This document shows, one piece after another, positions 22,087-33,602 of a DNA stretch of 64,000 nt. This DNA is from Gigaspora rosea (taxonomy: Eukaryota; Glomeromycota; Glomeromycetes; Diversisporales; Gigasporaceae). Position 1 is the first letter of the stretch; every line of letters starts with the position of its first letter. Below the pieces are notes generated by a model that saw only the letters and a list, made by a program, of their open reading frames with translations, had not been told where the DNA came from and searched no databases. The stretch covers positions 167,124-231,123 of the forward strand of contig QKWP01000408.1 in the NCBI GenBank assembly GCA_003550325.1, written 5' to 3'. The position numbers were made by a program, and so were the translations under genes.

Positions 22087-24291
22087 CAGGATGGTAAATG
22101 ACTTTAAATGACCCAAATGACTCAAATAACAAATGACCAGTCATTAGTCATGTCTAGGGCTGTTAATTGGTCCGGACCGGACCGACGGTCCTTCGGTCCG
22201 TCCAGGGACCGGGCCGGTCCAGTCCTTTTTAGGACGGACCGAAAGGACCGTCGGTCCTAATAGTAAATATCAAATAAACTAAATATTATCTTGATAATAT
22301 AAACAAATATAAAATGTTGTTTTTGGTTAAAATTCAATTACAAACCCCTTAGTTTGTTAAACAAGATTAAACCACGTTTAATGTATAATGTGAACGGGCT
22401 GTTGTTAATGTTAATAAAATAGAGAAATTTATTAATGACAGCAATGGCGTGATCAGTTGATTTACAATTTGCACTGTATTTGTGCGAAATAACGCCTATG
22501 GGCATTATTTTGGAACACAAGTTTGAAACAAGCTAATGATTAATTTAGCCGAGAATTTTTAATGAAAAAATTATAATTTGCATTCGACTAAAATTAACTA
22601 TTAGCTTGCCTCAAACTCGTCATCCAAAAATGCAAATATAGTATATTGTTCAAATCTGAAATAAGTGTAATCTGCTCAATCCGCATGTAAGTAATGAATG
22701 TACCATTATTGTCAAATTATAGATTATCAGTTTTTTTCAATATCGGTACACATTGATAAGGATTTATGTATCATCTGGATTTAAAGATTACAACGCCAAA
22801 ATATCGCATACTAAATTTGGCTAATTTATTTTGAAAATCAAATTTGCATACTTTCTATTAAGCATATTACGGATAATTAATTATTGTTGAAACTTAATGA
22901 AAAAAATTATTGTTGTATTGTGATGTTAAGATAGTAATACTAGTAAATTTAAAAAATTTCATCATACTGAATGGCATAATTCTAATAGCATTCAAACTAC
23001 GATTGGAAATAACCCGATACTAGTAGTATACTTTATTTTTTATATTTTTTTTATTAAATATATTAAGTTTATAAATTTTTAAGTGTTTGACAGACATGTA
23101 AATGCTAACAATATTTTATTAATAAATATTTTTTTCTATACAAGTAACATCTAATCGTTTTGTTGATTTACTTAATTTTTTCATATATTAAGACAATTCT
23201 TGTCTTGAATCAGTACAAGATTGAACATTTGGCATGCCCAATTATGATTATATTATTCAATCAAATTATCGAATCTTAAATGGTTAAAAGTGACAAAATA
23301 TCTTTTTAACTGATTTAAACTATAATGTTCATATTTACGAAGTTAATTAAATGAGTTATTTCGCTATATTAATATACTATATTATTTTCTAATCCATAAT
23401 TTATTTATAACTAAAATTATCAAACGTATTAATATCATATAAGCAAATATTATTAATTTGAAAAGCTTATTGTAATTCTTTATATTGACAACTTAATTTC
23501 ACCGTTATAGCAAAAAAGTATTATATTGATCATCGGTCCGTCCGGTCTAGCTCTATTCGGTCCTATTTCGGTCCTGGACCGCGTCCGGTCCGGTTTTTTA
23601 AAAGACCGGGCGGTCTTTTAACCGGGACGGACCGGACGGACCTATTAACAGCCCTAGTCATGTCACGGCCCAAATGACTTAATAAGGTCATTTAACTCCG
23701 GTTAATCGATTATCTAGTACTTTTAGCCAATCAAAATTGATTATTATTCTTCGTAAAATAAAACGTTGCAAGATGCTATCTAATTATAATTATTACACAT
23801 AATAAATAACTGAATCATTTGATAAATGATTGCCATTTGTATTTTGGCTAAATAACTAGGTCATTTCCAGACCGGTTGTAAAACGACATTCTAATCGAAT
23901 CATAAGATCAAGTATGAAGTGATTAAAAAAAAAAAAACTAGACAAAAAAATAATGTATTCATTTTTTTAAAAAATAAAAAAAGTTCGTGAATAATAATTT
24001 ACCGATTGTAAAATGATATAAATCATTAATTAATAATTGACATGAATTGAGTAATGATGCGAACATATGTATTATTTATAACATGCATTATACAAGTTTT
24101 TCGTAATCGGTAAGATGCCAACTCTATGCAAAATGACCTAATGACCAAATGACCCCGGTCATTTGGAAATGACCATAGTCATTTGGTCACGAGTCATTTC
24201 CAAATGACCCAAAATTTGAATGAGCGGTCATTTTGAGGTCATTTGAGGTCTTGAAAAATTGGCAAAATGACCAGGTCATTTACCATCCCTG
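22087..24291. mobile_element. hAT-like element with AAATGACC repeats, interrupted by a second hAT-like element
   Basis: Ends CAGGATGGTAAATGAC and GTCATTTACCATCCCTG are inverted repeats flanked by CTTCGAAA at 22079-22086 and 24292-24299. Both ends carry runs of AAATGAC/GTCATTT. Without the nested element (22155-23656) it would be about 695 bp. There is no transposase, so it is non-autonomous. An 8-bp duplication plus CAGGG-type ends fits hAT. Confidence 0.9.
22155..23656. mobile_element. Nested hAT-like element (1502 bp) with GGTCCGGACC repeats
   Basis: The termini TAGGGCTGTTAAT and ATTAACAGCCCTA are perfect. The target duplication is GTCATGTC at 22147-22154 and 23657-23664. Both ends carry dense GGTCCG/CGGACC repeats, about 120 bases on each side. 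The interior is AT-rich and I found no transposase frame (the 22338-22520 ORF is not convincing). It inserted in the left subterminal part of the 22087-24291 element and is therefore younger. Confidence 0.93.
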
Positions 24292-24299
24292 CTTCGAAA

Positions 24300-25400
24300 T
24301 TATATAACTAACATTTATTTATACTAAACTAGATTAATGCGCAGCATTGTATGTCCGTAGTGCGAATTTTAGATGCTAGAAATAGCTGGACATTCCCGAA
24401 GCCTATAGACTTTTGTTACACTAAGGTCAAATATATTCACATGTGTAGACAGACATGAATCTTTAAAATAGAACAGGGTGAAACCTGAGTTGCGAAATAG
24501 TGAAATCCGCTTTGTAGATCGGGTTAGGTGAAATCCGCGTTTTATTATGTTTTTTATTAAATTAGGGTAGCTGCGCGACGCAGTCGCGCTAAAACCAGGA
24601 ACGTGATGTAACTGTTATCTTGCTAAACTAGGTTATATAAGGAAATACATGCGCCCTTAGCAGATATCAATGCTCGAGCATATTTAAAAAAAAAAGGTTC
24701 AAATTTAAATTAACATAGAATAACATAATTCGATGGCTTATTTACAATAGATATTTGTGCATAATATTAAAAAAATAATTTTCATAAATTCTCTATTTCT
24801 AAAGGGTTTGATTTTAAAATAAATATACTAACCCGTATATTAAAAAATTAATTAATCATCAATCTTTAAAAAGTAGTTATTTAATGTTTGTTATCTAAAA
24901 TCTTTGACCATTACTTATAAAAATGGCATCTTGTTGTTTAAGAAAATATGATTCGTCAAGTTTTACGACAATTTCAATGGTTTGAAGGTGTTTATTGTTT
25001 GTATTTATTATTAACTTCATTTATGCTTTATTCGTTTTTATAAATTATCAATTGAATAAACATATATATAATATATAATTGATTCAAGTTTGGTAAGTTG
25101 AGTGACATACTTGTGAGGCTTACAACTGTGATGTGCCAGTTATGGCTAAATCAGCTAAGCCGGCTAAGCCAACTGACATATATTAGGGGGTTTCAAAGTC
25201 AAATCGGAAAATCATATTTATTTTTTCCGATTTATAATACAACATAGTAAAAAAAATGCAATTGAAAAAATCCCCATTAAGTCTAGTTATGTGTATAAAA
25301 AAGAAAAAAAAAATTAAAATAATAGTATATACATTTTTGTTTATATATTAATTTTGTGTCATATTATATTCATGACACCTCGTTATACATAACACCCTTA
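24300..25400. other. No supported gene
   Basis: AT-rich with a few short direct repeats (GTGAAATCCGC twice near 24500-24540). An imperfect GGCTAA.../TTAGCC pairing sits near 25145-25170. Confidence 0.4.
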
Positions 25401-25403
25401 TTA

Positions 25404-25519
25404 CTGTATTCCTCCGAAAATTAACTCTTTTTTTGCACATCATGCGGGCCAAGGTTGTCATAATTCGGGTCAAAATTGACTTAATGTAGGCCAGGGTGCT
25501 TATTTTCGGAGGAATACGG
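25404..25519. mobile_element. Short pogo-like MITE (116 bp)
   Basis: CTGTATTCCTCCGAAAATTA and TATTTTCGGAGGAATACGG are inverted ends with TA on both sides. The termini match 3048-3697, so this is an internally deleted member of that family. Confidence 0.85.
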
Positions 25520-25822
25520 TATGTATACTAGATTAAGTTAGGTTAAGTTATGGTTATAGTTATGATTAGGGTTGGGATTAGAGTCGGAGTTTATAGTAAA
25601 ATTGCGAGAACATTTTTGTTATTAACACAACAGGGATTACCCTAGTAAAATTGAGATATTCGAGAATTTTGGAAAGTATAAGTGTTATATAATACAGTGT
25701 TATAAATATAATTTTCCTTACTTTTAATCATAAAATTAATCAAATTTAATGCATTAATTAAAATTATTAAATATCAAAATTTTTTAAGCAAATGTTAGTT
25801 TAATTTATAAATTTAATTTTAT

Positions 25823-25980
25823 AGTTATTGTATAGGTGATTTTCAATATCGTGAATATTTTTCTAATCACATGCTAGATGCAAGATTTTGATTGGCCGAG
25901 AATCGGCCAATCAAATGTTATATCTAGCATGCGATTAGAAAAATATTTACGATAGTGTAAACTAATCCTATACAATAACG
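25823..25980. mobile_element. Foldback MITE / 158-bp palindrome
   Basis: The two halves pair over most of their length: GTTATTGTATAGG with CCTATACAATAAC, CACATGCTAGAT with ATCTAGCATGCG, and TTGATTGGCCGA with TCGGCCAATCAA at the centre. No target duplication is clear. Non-coding. Confidence 0.75.
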
Positions 25981-25984
25981 GTAT

Positions 25985-27171
25985 TATTGTATAGTGGTCT
26001 GACGATTGAAAGTCCGATTTAGTTTCAGATATACAATATGGATCATAAGAAACTATACAATAAATAATAATATTTTTTTTAAAACAAGGTAATTTTAATA
26101 TTATCCAAAATAATTTGTTAAAAATACAAAATTAATACGTATATATTAAAAAGAATATATTTCCTATTTGCTCTTTTAATAACATTTTAATTTTGCATTT
26201 TAATAATGATTTTTGTTATTTTAACCCTTGTTTAGTGACAAAAATTAACACTTCCCATATAGTTTCCAAGTATACCCAAATGATTTTTTTTGCTCTAAAT
26301 TTTAAGTATCAAATAAAATAAATAAAATAAAATAAATCGCTTTGGTAGAAAAAAATTATTACAACTAAACTAAAATATATTTTATGTTTAACTTGTAGCA
26401 ATCCATTTTTGAAATTAATATTAGTGATGCAAATTAGAATTTATTATTGATGAAATTGAACAATATACAGTAACTACTATAAAATTTAAGCAGTTACCAA
26501 TAAATATAATCACTTATATATACAATTTATTGGTTATTTAAAATTCTATCAGAAGTATCGCTCGTATAAACGCGAAATAACATCAGTAGCATTACTGCTA
26601 CGTTAAACTTAACCCTGGTTGTAATTTCAAATTACGTAACAGGGTATTATTTTCATTTATATTATATATAATCTTACATAATGAAAAATTAAAGTTGGGG
26701 TATCTAAACATATATATCTATAATAATTTAATAAAATAAAATAGATTTCTAGAGTAGACAAAGGTAGAAAGTTAAAGGAATAATTCCGAGAACAATTTAA
26801 ATTGTTATAAAGTGTCACGGGGGTATATAAAATAAACTGAAACATGATGTTTGTGGACCATGGAAAATTCAACGTTAGGCACAGAAAATCAGAAAAGAAC
26901 AATCGGACTTTGATTAACGGCGTGCAAGTACACATATATAGCAATACGTATGATACAAGAACGTAACGCAAATTATGTAATTCACACTATGTATCAGTTA
27001 TACTACAGTAACTATTACGACAAATTTTTTTATTAAAAATATATAAAGTTTTTTTTTTTTTTTTCCTCGCATGTATCATTTTTTTTAGAAATCTCACTTA
27101 AACATTCATACAAATTCTGAGCAAACATAATCAACGTTGATTACCTTTAAACAAAATAACACAAATTGAAA
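25985..27171. other. AT-rich stretch and upstream region of the membrane-protein gene
   Basis: A 104-codon minus-strand ORF (26657-26971) is Y/L/F-rich with no domain and is probably a chance frame. The last 150 bases before 27172 hold a long T-run (about 27045-27065), which may mark the promoter. Confidence 0.35.
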
Positions 27172-27976
27172 ATGATGAATAAAATTTTGACCACAATCTT
27201 TATCCTCTTGGTCATTATCATTACAAAAGTTACAGCAAGTCCAACAGCATCTGAATTGTTTAATTTTGGTAATAGAATATGTATCATACATTAATATCAC
27301 TATACTTATAATTATTACCTTGATAGGATTCCACATTTCCAAATGTGAAGATGTCATAAACATCTTTGGGATTATATTTTTTATGTATTTTACGACGGTA
27401 TTCCCCTATTTATTTTTTTACTTAAAAGAAGGGCACACTTTAAGAACAATTTTATTACTAAGTATCATGTGCTTAGTGTTGTTACTGGCATGTCTTTCGG
27501 TGGTAATTGTTTGTTTTGTTAGTGATGAGAAAGAAAAGATGGCATACATAACAATTGCAGTAATTGCAGGACTCATTATATTAGCGTATTTAATAGGCAC
27601 AGAATTAGGTTTGGTGATTAATACCGTGACGAATATAAAGGATTATGGTTTAAAATCACCATTTCAATTAACAATTAGTATAGCGTTTTTCGTTCTTAAT
27701 GGCGTTTTAACTACTGTATGCATCATCATAATATATATTAGTTTAGTAAAAAAAGATCACAAGCCTTTTGTATTTTGTAGTATATCTTTAGTAATTATCC
27801 TAGTAATCTTTTATATACTAGCAGTACACTTTTTCTTTTTTTATACATTTCTAGATCAAGTGAGTTCAGCTTCACTTCTTTTATTTTGGACGGATATATG
27901 GGCTCTTTTATGCTCTATATACTACGTCTCTCATCGCATCAAACCGTTCTTTAAGTCTGAAGAGACTAAAGAGTAG
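27172..27976 (+). CDS. Multi-pass membrane protein with signal-like N-terminus, two exons
   Basis: Exon 1 (27172-27268) starts at ATGATG and encodes MMNKILTTIFILLVIIITKV, a signal-like or first membrane segment, then TASPTASELFNF. A 58-nt intron (27269-27326, GTAATA...TTGATAG) is inferred because the exon-1 frame hits a stop at 27292 while the next frame stays open to 27976. Splicing joins them at a Gly codon and gives 248 residues. The rest has about six further hydrophobic segments (IFGIIFFMYF, ILLLSIMCLVLLL, MAYITIAVIAGLIIL, LTISIAFFVLNGVL, FVFCSISLVIILV, LLLFWTDIWALLC) and a charged tail FFKSEETKE. The family is not recognised. A receptor, transporter or small lineage-specific membrane protein are all possible. 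Confidence 0.65.
27327..27976 (+). other. Exon 2 of the membrane-protein gene
   Basis: The open frame extends upstream to 27266 from a TTG, but no ATG is available there. This favours the spliced model over a single exon beginning in this frame. The exon carries all the C-terminal membrane segments. Confidence 0.6.
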
Positions 27977-28072
27977 TGATAGTTCAAACAGTTAGAAAAG
28001 TTGGTTGTATACATAGTAGCATTTATTTAATATTATCGTTTAATAGAATTCATAATCTTTGGCATTTACCGG

Positions 28073-29198
28073 TGTTACTATCAGATGGGAGAGCGTCAGA
28101 CAACCGCCAATGTAGACTCAGGATAGTAAGCTGGATTTTAGTTACGGGAGGTAGGTATATGTGTTCGAATTAATAATAGAGAGGTCCAAGGGAGAGCGAA
28201 ATACTTTGGCGTAAAAGGAATTGAATAAGAAATATATATAAGGTGGGGTGATACTTATGTGATCGAGACTGGTGTATGTGGTTATTTATGGGAGGTATTA
28301 ATGTATTAACTAAAGTGATGTATCAATGATTCAATTAATTAATATAACGATCAAACTAAGAATTCAATTTAAATCTATCAAACAATGAAATCAGTAATTT
28401 AATCTAATGATGTATTATAACAATATACGGGTGTCAGTATGTCAATTTAATAACAATTTGAATAGCATAGTTTAATGCTAACAAGCAGTGTTCGAGAATT
28501 CGACAATACAAAAATAAAGATTACAAGTTGCCTTCGGCTTTGAAATGCCTACTAACTTATAATTTAGAATTTATTAAGCAGAGCGAAGTCTGAAGAAACT
28601 TTTATTAAGGCAAAATCTTCGACTTTAAATACACAATCGATACATATAAATAATTTAAATTAGTCTATTGTTGGGATATCTTCATTCCGTTATCTAAATT
28701 TTAATACAGTCTGTAATTTTACACGACAATGTTTCTGTAATCAATTGTATAGGTCTCTTTGCGCCAAGAACAGGGTGGTAATAATTGAATGCTTCAAGTT
28801 CATTCAATTCTCCTATGAACTTTAATTACTCGCTCCCTTTGTACAAGGGGCAATTTGGTAATATTTAAATGCTTCATGTTCATTCGTTCATGAACGAAGC
28901 AATAATAATTCATATATAATTGATCTATGTATCAATAATATTATGTAATGGAAGATATAAGAGATTATTCGTCATATGATTATATAAAGCTGGGGTTTGT
29001 GTTATCCATCTATGCGGTGTAAAAAAAATATAAATAAGGAAAATAGATATAATATAGTAGTATTACAAATAAAGAAAGATAATCAGAAAAAAACATAGTA
29101 CGGTAGTATGGTTAAAAGAAAGTTTAAGGGTGATTGATTGGAAGATCGATCGGTCAATCAAAGCATGGGTAAAAAAATTTTAATTTGCAGGGGTAACA
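28073..29198 (-). repeat. 3' LTR of the Gypsy element (1126 bp)
   Basis: TGTTACTATCAG...GGGGTAACA. It is uninterrupted and matches the right LTR after removal of that LTR's insertions. Many of the differences are transitions, including CG in this copy versus CA or TG in the other. Confidence 0.92.
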
Positions 29199-30560
29199 GA
29201 CTCCCCCTTTAAATTATCAAGCTCCTGCGAGATCGAAGTGTTTAGTTCCATGTTCAAGAGATGCATGTTGGGGTAGTATCGCTTTAGCCTATTTCTATGA
29301 AATTTTTGCTTAGGACTTTGTCATCCATTGTCTGAAGTTTATAAAGTCCATGGTCAAAAACATTATGAACATAGAAAGGGCCTTCCTATTTTTCTTTTAA
29401 TTTGTCTTTATGGGTTCCCTCTAAAAAAGATTTGTATCGAAGAACTTGTTCTCCTATGAAATAACTATCAACAAGGTGTATCTGATCATATCACTCTTTT
29501 TGTCTACTTTGGGGCCTTTTCGATTTTCTTACGAGCTTTTCTCTAGGCCTCTAGGAGGCCTAGTAAAATTGCAATTCTTTGTAGTAACTGGCCTTGGAGT
29601 TCCTTCTATTTGAAGGGGCCCTTTTGTTCATTTTTCGTCTACTCCTAGGGGTAAAACGGGGCCTCTTCCATACAGAAGAAAAAAGGGTTTGTACCCAGTG
29701 GTAATATGTCAAGTGGTATGATGGGCCAATAGGGCAGCTGCAAGGTATTTGTTACAATTTTCCCCAAACTGTATGACACATTTGGATAGGATTTTACATA
29801 AGGTTCGATTGAACTGCTCAACTAGCCCATTAGTCTAAGAGTGGTAGGCTGTTGAATAGCAGTGATCAACTCAGAAATGGGCACAAACAGTCTCTACCAG
29901 AAGGTTATTAAAGTGCCTTTTCTGGTCCGAAGAATGATTTTTGGGCAACCATGCCAGCATATAACGTCTTCTATAATAAATGATGCAACGGCAGGTGCAT
30001 TGGCTTCAGAAAGAGCTCAGGCCTTCAGCTACTTCATAAGATACTCCGTATCAACTACAATGTATTTCTTTCCGGATATAGTCAGAGCCAACAGTCCAAC
30101 AATATCGATTTTGACTCAATTGAAAGGTTGGCTGATTTTAATCAGAAAGAGAAGTTCACAGGTTCTTGGTTTCCCTAGCACTGACATGGATCACAAGACC
30201 TAATGTAATTTTTTATATCTTCTCCCTTTGGGGCCAAAAGAATCTCTGCGCAATTCGCTGAAGAGTAAACTGGAAATTAAAATGTTCTGACATGGGGTCC
30301 GAATATAAGTTAAAAAGTATAGAGGGACCTCGTGAGGTAAAAGAACTCAAAGATATCTAGGAGGTGTGTGTCAAGATTTTTTATACAAAATTTTATTAAT
30401 AAGAACATAGTGTCTGGTTTTATTCTGGTATATTTTTTTTGTTGTGGCTCACAAGTCGAAGAGTTGTCTAGATATTCTGTATAGGTGCGATATAGTACAG
30501 GGTCCATAATGATAACGATTAAGGTGTTTGATATATCAAAAATAAAAATTGTAGTAAGTA
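29199..30560 (-). pseudogene. Gypsy integrase remnant
   Basis: Minus-strand pieces include VKIDIVGLL (first catalytic Asp region), KKYIVVDTEYL, then ANAPAVASFIIEDVICWHG and CPKIIL (second catalytic region, with Asp lost), and a C-terminal part with EGPFYVHNVFDHGLYKLQT and KNFHRNRLKRYYPN. These follow the rve core plus C-terminal domain of Ty3 integrases. Stops at likely Trp and Arg codons (TEYLMK*LKA*ALSEA, FN*VKID) and shifts inactivate it. Confidence 0.8.
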
Positions 30561-31653
30561 ACTAAATTTAATTAAGAGGAAAAAAAGAATATAAGGAATA
30601 ACTGAGAAAGGTAGATAGTCAGAATTGGAATGGTTCAGGTGAGGCTAAGTTTTTTTCAACTATTTTAGGAAGACAATTAGCATTGGTATGTCACTTTCCT
30701 GCATGGTGTTTAATATTGGAAGTTGTATTCTTGTAACGTTAAAATCCAACGAGCTAATTTTTCTTTTGGAAGTCTTGTCACAACAAAAACTTAAAGGCGG
30801 AGTGATCAGTTATCAGAGTAAACTGGGCCTCGTGAAGATACTTCTGGAAATATGATATCGACCAAACTATGCCCAAACATTCTTGTTCGGTCACTGTATA
30901 ATTTCTTTTAGCCAAAGTCAAAGTTCAACTAGCATATAAGATTACCCTTTTCTGCCCTTGGGTATCTCGTTGCGAAAGAATAGCTCTTCCTATGGAAATT
31001 CCAGAGGTGTCAGTGAAAAGTAAGAACCCCTAGTCAAAATTTGAATAAGCGAGGATAGGCGCAAAGATAAGTTTTTCCTTTAGAGCTTGAAAACTTCCTG
31101 CTGTTCTTGGGTCCAGATATAACGTTCATTTTTTCAGGAGAAAATTAAGAGGTCCAGCTAATTTCAAAAAATCTTTAATAAATTGTCTATAATAGGATGC
31201 CAAGCCCAAAAATCCACGGAGTTGTCGCAAGGTAATTGGTCTTGGAAATTTCTGAACAGTCTCAACTTTTTTTGGGTCCTTCAAAATTCCGTCTTTACTT
31301 ACAATATATCCAAGGAACCTAAGTTTCTTTTGGGTGAAATGGCATTTCTTGGGGTTCAGCTCAACCCTGCTCTCTTGAGCTGTTGAAAAACTTCTGCCAA
31401 GTATAAAAGGTGCTCTTCGAAAAAAGAAGAAAAATATTAATATCATCGAGATAAATAATGACATACTTCCTGTTAATTTCCTTGAATATTTCATCTATGA
31501 ACCGTTGAAATGTCGCTGGGGCATTAGTCAGCCCAAAAGGTATAACATTGAATTCATATGTACCCAGGTAACAGACAAAGGCCATTTTTTCCCGGTCATG
31601 TGGGTCTACCTCTATCTGCTAGTATCCACTAGCCAAGTCGAGAGAGGTATACC
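30561..31653 (-). pseudogene. Gypsy reverse transcriptase (C-terminal part) and RNase H remnant
   Basis: It begins YTSLDLASGY*QIEVDPHD, with a TAG at 31619-31621 where Ty3 enzymes usually have Trp. It continues through FGLTNAPATFQRFIDEIF to the catalytic YLDD (31442-31453). After a frameshift come KKCHFTQKKLRFLGYIVS, RQLRGFLGLASYYRQFIKDF and an RNase H/connection tail ending LARWILTLQEYNFQY. Insertions at 31654 separate it from the RT N-terminus at 33603. Confidence 0.88.
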
Positions 31654-31656
31654 TAG

Positions 31657-33352
31657 TAGGGTTCCGAAGTTCAGTTCAGTTCAATAGAGGTTTAGGTTCA
31701 GGTTCAATGAACCTGAACCTGAACCTGAGCCTGCTCTAAAAGTACAATACTGAACTGAACCTGAACTTAAAAAAAGTTCAGTTCAGGTTCAGTTCAAGGT
31801 TCATGAACATGTTCAGGTTCATAATATATGCACATGTTTACCTAAATCACAAAGTTAGGATCAATTAGTAAAATTTAGAAAATCATAGAAATTTGTATAA
31901 TTTTATTAATAAAATTATACAAATTTCTATAATTCTATAAATTTTACTAATTGATCATAACTTCTTGCACTAAGTAAACTTGTTAAGCACCAAAAAATAC
32001 ATCAAATCGGAATATTGTATTTTACTTTTCTTAAAATTTGAAGAAAAGATGCTTAATTTTGAAAATTTTCATCAAAAATTCACCTTTAACGCAAATTTTA
32101 AGGAAAATAAAATAAACTATACCGATATGATGTATTTTTTGGTGCTAAACAAGTTTACTTATATCAAGAAGTTATAATCAATTATTAAAATTTAGAGAAT
32201 CATAGAAATTTGTATAATTTTATTAATAAAATTATACAAATTCCTATGATTCTCTAAATTATACTAATTGATCATAACTTCTTGCACTAAGTAAACTTGT
32301 TAAGCACAAAACAATACATCAAATCGGCATATTTATTTTACTTTTCTTAAAATTTGAAGAAAAGATGCTTAATTTTGGAAAATTTCATCAAAAATTCAAA
32401 ATTAAGCATCTTTACGCAAATTTTAAAGAAAATAAAATAAAATATTCCGAAATGATGTATTTTTTGGTGCTAATCAAGTTTACTTACATCAAGAAGTTAT
32501 GATCAATTAGTAAAATTTAAAGAATCATAGAAATTTGTATAATTTTATTAATAAAATTATACAAATTTCTATGATTCTCTAAATTTTACTAATTGATTAT
32601 AACTTCTTGATCTAAGTAAACGTGTTTAGCACTAAAAAATACATCAAATCGGTATATTTTATTTTATTTTCCTTAAAATTTGCGTTAAAGATGCTTAATT
32701 TTGAATTTTTGATGAAAATTTCCAAAATTAAGCATTTTTTTCAAATTTTAAGAAAAGTAAAATAAAATATGCCGATTTGATGTATTTTTTGGTGCTTAAC
32801 AAGTTTACTTAGTTCAAGAAGTTATGATCAATTAGTAAAATTTAGAGAATCATAGAAATTTGTATAATTTTATTAATAAAATTATACAAAATACCATGAT
32901 TCTCTAAATTTTACTAACTGATTTATACTTCTCACTCTAAGTAAATTTGTTCAGTATCAATAAATACATATATTTTTATTTAGATTCAAACTAGTTTGCA
33001 AAATTTGGACTAGCCCGACCAGACTTGTATAAAGATTTAATAATAAAATTTAGAATTTGAGTCTGGTTTGGACCAGACCAAACCCGGACCCAAACCTAGA
33101 ATTACTAGTTCTTATGAACACCAGACTGAACCTGAACATGTTCATGAACTTATGAACTGAACCTGAACTGAACCTGAACCTGCACTAAAAGTTCAATACT
33201 GAACCTGAACCTGAACCTGCTCTAAAAGTTCAATACTGAACCTGAACCTGAACATGTTTTAAAAAATGTTCAGGTTCAGGTTCAATACTGGACCTGGACC
33301 TGAACCTGAACTTGACCTAAGTTCAGTTCAGTTCAGGTTCATAGGAACACTA
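31657..33352. mobile_element. hAT-like element (1696 bp), GAACCT-repeat family, TSD ATACCTAG
   Basis: It starts TAGGGTTCCGAAG, ends CATAGGAACACTA, and is flanked by ATACCTAG at 31649-31656 and 33353-33360. Both subterminal zones consist of GAACCT/AGGTTC repeats. The middle (31850-32960) is a tandem array of ~310-bp units made of inverted segments. No transposase is present. A 65-codon ORF at 31980-32177 lies inside the array and is not a gene. Its right end matches 1-298. Confidence 0.9.
31850..32960. repeat. Tandem inverted-segment array inside the hAT-like element
   Basis: Units of roughly 310 bp contain AATTAGTAAAATTTAGAGAA and its complement around TTTTATTAATAAAATTATAC, then AACTTCTTGCACTAAGTAAA, then ATACATCAAATCGG and AAGATGCTTAATTTTG with their complements. 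The result is a series of long potential hairpins. About 3.5 units are present. Confidence 0.75.
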
Positions 33353-33602
33353 ATACCTAGTGATGCCACTGAAATTAATTTTTAAAAAAGGCCTATTTCA
33401 TCTTCATCAGAAAAAATTAAAATTTTTTATAAGGAAGAGCAAATAAAATTTATATAAATATGTTTCTTATAATTTCATCTATTCAAAAAAAGTATCAAAT
33501 AATTTTGTCTTTCAAGTAAATAGGTCAAAAACAATTTGTTTTCAAATTTTAATTTCAGGGTTTCAAACCCGAAATGCTTTTGTCCTCATGTATAGGTATA
33601 CC

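Larger units (their letters stand above)
31654..33593. mobile_element. Composite insertion in RT with 9-bp duplication AGGTATACC
   Basis: The RT sequence reads continuously (SSWYT-SLDLASGY) if one copy of AGGTATACC and all between are removed. Copies lie at 31645-31653 and 33594-33602. Apart from the hAT-like element at 31657-33352, this leaves about 235 bp (mostly 33361-33593) as an older insertion with a 9-bp duplication, the size expected for Mutator-like elements. Its ends (TAGTGATGCC and CCTCATGTAT) pair poorly, so the class is uncertain. Confidence 0.65.

Noticed and set aside
26657..26971. 104-codon minus-strand ORF upstream of the membrane-protein gene
   Set aside because: Composition follows AT-rich DNA (Y, L, F, N). 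No motif. It lies in the likely promoter region of the opposite-strand gene.
27976..28173. 65-codon ORF after the membrane-protein gene
   Set aside because: It runs into the left LTR of the Gypsy element and has no independent support.
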